From Nymphaea colorata (lineage: Eukaryota > Streptophyta > Magnoliopsida > Nymphaeales > Nymphaeaceae), in contig NC_045143.1 of the NCBI RefSeq assembly GCF_008831285.2, forward strand, positions 23,438,302 through 23,502,301: a stretch of DNA of 64,000 bases, given 5' to 3'. The notes below the pieces were generated by a model. That model did no database searches and was not told the origin of the DNA. It worked only from the letters and a program-made list of their open reading frames with translations. Positions 61,718-64,000 of this stretch are shown in pieces (the stretch's first letter is position 1; each line of letters opens with the position of its first letter). The position numbers were made by a program, and so were the translations under genes.

Positions 61718-64000
61718 CGTCAGGACTCTCTCTGTGATCTCCCTGGATGTGTGCACTGGACCACTGGTGCCCTAGACGAAGTTGGAGGGAGAGAGGATGG
61801 AGTGCTCAAGCCAGCATGTGCAGCGAAGGGATGCAATGGACAGGATACGTAGATATGGTCCGGAGTATTGTTGATCCGAATCCGATTCCGCTGGCCAAGC
61901 TTTTTACATTTCTCGAGTGTCTTGCACCGCGAAGACTGACTTGTTATATCAGTTTATATGAATGTGTAGTTACAACTTACGGCACCTGATCAGATTTTTT
62001 AGGATGGATTGGATTTTCTCAATGGTCACAATATTTGCCTACGCTTCGGGTCGGTACAAATTTTTCTCCGTCATCCAGCCTAGACATTCCATGAGTATTT
62101 GTACGATTAGATTCACCAGAAGTTCTAGGTTAACTGAAAAGTTGGAGGGCACAGATTTGGGTTTTCCTTTTGCCACTATTTTGTAGATATGCATCATTTA
62201 ATTTTGTTTAAAATAAAGCTGGGAGGCCTTTACAATAAAAAATTGGTTTGCATCAACAAAAAAATAAATGTAAGTTTGAAGTGTAGTTTGTATATATATA
62301 TATATATATATAAAAAATATAGTTTGTGAATGAAGACTCTGGCAATCTAGAGTCAGCAGGCTTTTAAGCAGATGATTGAGATAAAAGGAATGAAAAAATA
62401 ATGTAAACTAATATGACATAACAAAAATGTCCATCACCTTTTTTCTCATTGTTTTGCTCTTAATGTTGATTAAAATGGCCTCGATTAGATGGTTGGGTGA
62501 GTTTAAAAAGTCAAAGTAGTGAACTTTTCTTTGATTCAAAGGTTTGATGTAATTCTACATTTGGTTTAAACTTGAATTGAAGTAGTTGGGTTCAACAAGA
62601 AAAACTGTATCCACCTAGTTGTATGAGAAGGACATGGTACCTTCATACCGAGTCTCATAAATATCCAATTCCTCACTGATACCTGTCATATCCAAACTTA
62701 ATTTCATGTAAACCATTGGATGCTATTTAGTATTTCTACATGCAAATGGTTTTATACAGTGGTAGCTACTTGATTTTCTGAATATGATCCACGATTGCCT
62801 CTACTTGGAGCCAACCGAATTTCCAACCTTTCTTACTGGATCCCAATAAATCTATACTGGATCCAAATATGATCCAGGATTGCGATAAATGTACCCGTAC
62901 AGAGTTACATTATTCCAGAGAATGCATAACACTGATCTTTTAGATCCATACCCTAAAATGGACTGAAGATAAAGCTGAGTGAATCCTCGGGAGGCATTTA
63001 TTCAGCAACAGTATTATATTGTTCCTGTCCCAACAAATGGAACAAATTTATTGAACACTTAAACACAGTGACTTATTTTTTGAGGATGTTGACGGGACAG
63101 TAAAGAGTGTTATTATTGCCGAACAGCTCATAGAACAACCGCATAATTCACGCGTCAGCTAAACGCATAGGAAATACGACTCCCATCGAACTTAATAGAG
63201 CCAAAAGTGAAACTCAAGGGTGTATGCAACCCATCTGCATCTCTCCTCGCTAATTCTTCCGATGTGAAAAAGTAACTATGCTAATTAAGCTGAACAATGA
63301 TTCCCTATATTTTATACTTAAAAACTTGGATATAGTAGTAGTTGCATCCATTGTGAATCAAATCCGTTTGCATGGAGGCAAGTAAATATTAACCTTTGTT
63401 AATGGGTTGGAATGAAATTATTCCCCCAGTTTATACTGTTCTAAAACATGCAAAATAATAAGTTATGGTGTTCCAATAAATGCATAATATTGTACTTTTA
63501 GATGCATAACCTATATGGTGGAAGACAGAGACGGAACCCTATTGAATGGATTTTGATGATGGCAGTTTTTTTTTGTTCAGAGAAATGCATGCTATGCTAT
63601 TGGCTTTGAGACAGATACCCTATGCGAATTGATGATGAGAGTTGAGAGAACCCTGAAGTGACCTTATAAATTCGGATCAGCAAAATGGCTTGGAAGTCGG
63701 ATACCAATCGTATTAACTGGAGCCAAAAGTAAATCTTAAACCATATCCTAGTCAAGCATGTTGACAACACAAAAAGAAAAAAAAAAAATCATTATTGACT
63801 TGGATAGCTGAGTAGGCTAGAGATGGTGAAGAAGCCTGACTAGTACAATTCACGCTCAACTTAGTTGAAACTCACCCTAATCTCTATCACAATTTGCATT
63901 TAAACACAAAATGGAGATGGTCTTATGCACATTAATGTTACGGCACCCTGAAAACATAGTTTTCGTACAAACCGAGTGTCTTTTGGAACGTGTGTCGTGA
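61718..64000. other. OSCP upstream region and intergenic sequence
   Basis: The first few hundred bases should hold the OSCP 5' UTR and promoter; no sure TATA box or transcription start was assigned. A TA run lies at 62290-62312. From about 62900 two diverged copies of a segment seem present (62911-63222 and 63468-63740): both have ataaatgcataa-type and acttttagat(g/c)cata blocks, followed later by a gagccaaaagt(g/a)aa block. No open frame resembles a known protein. Confidence 0.45.

Overview
The window is nuclear DNA from a flowering plant. Three multi-exon genes have typical plant gene structure and encode typical plant proteins: the C-terminal half of a de novo purine enzyme (AICAR transformylase/IMP cyclohydrolase), a group III calcium-dependent protein kinase, and the mitochondrial ATP synthase OSCP/delta subunit. 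A fourth gene encodes a plant membrane protein that I recognise only as a conserved type. Introns reach 3-6 kb and are packed with transposable elements, as in large or early-diverging angiosperm genomes; I cannot name the species. There is no operon structure, and the genes are independently transcribed housekeeping or signalling genes.

Layout. 1-5343 is a nested pair: a Ty1/copia element (window start to 3231) inserted in the gag of a Ty3/gypsy element whose remainder (3232-5343) has lost RT, RNase H and most of integrase. 5734-6816 (+) holds the last four exons of the purine gene, so the retroelement nest probably sits in one of its introns. 7304-12073 is a complete but decayed copia element on the minus strand, with both LTRs, a perfect tRNA-Met primer site and a near-perfect 5-bp target duplication. 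14480-20977 (+) is the membrane-protein gene with a distant 5' leader. 21377-23107 is a LINE fragment (-) split by a hAT-type element with an exact 8-bp duplication. 23538-31006 is bounded by two 167-bp direct repeats. It contains an unexplained GC-rich block and a second gypsy element (25389-30798, duplication aacta).

32625-46597 (-) is the CDPK: eight exons, 527 residues, with kinase, autoinhibitory junction and four complete EF-hands. Its introns hold a solo LTR, a SINE candidate, a fold-back element, a hAT element with an exact 8-bp duplication, and a TA microsatellite beside the exon 4 acceptor. 49837-61717 (-) is the OSCP gene: six short exons, 237 residues, stretched over almost 12 kb by repeats. 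61718-64000 shows no gene.

I did not find a new multi-gene system. The points most worth following are the element architecture, especially two related TIR elements 41 kb apart, the fold-back family next to TA microsatellites, and the GC-rich block. Exon boundaries were set by hand from splice dinucleotides, reading phase and remembered protein families; no alignment or database search was run.
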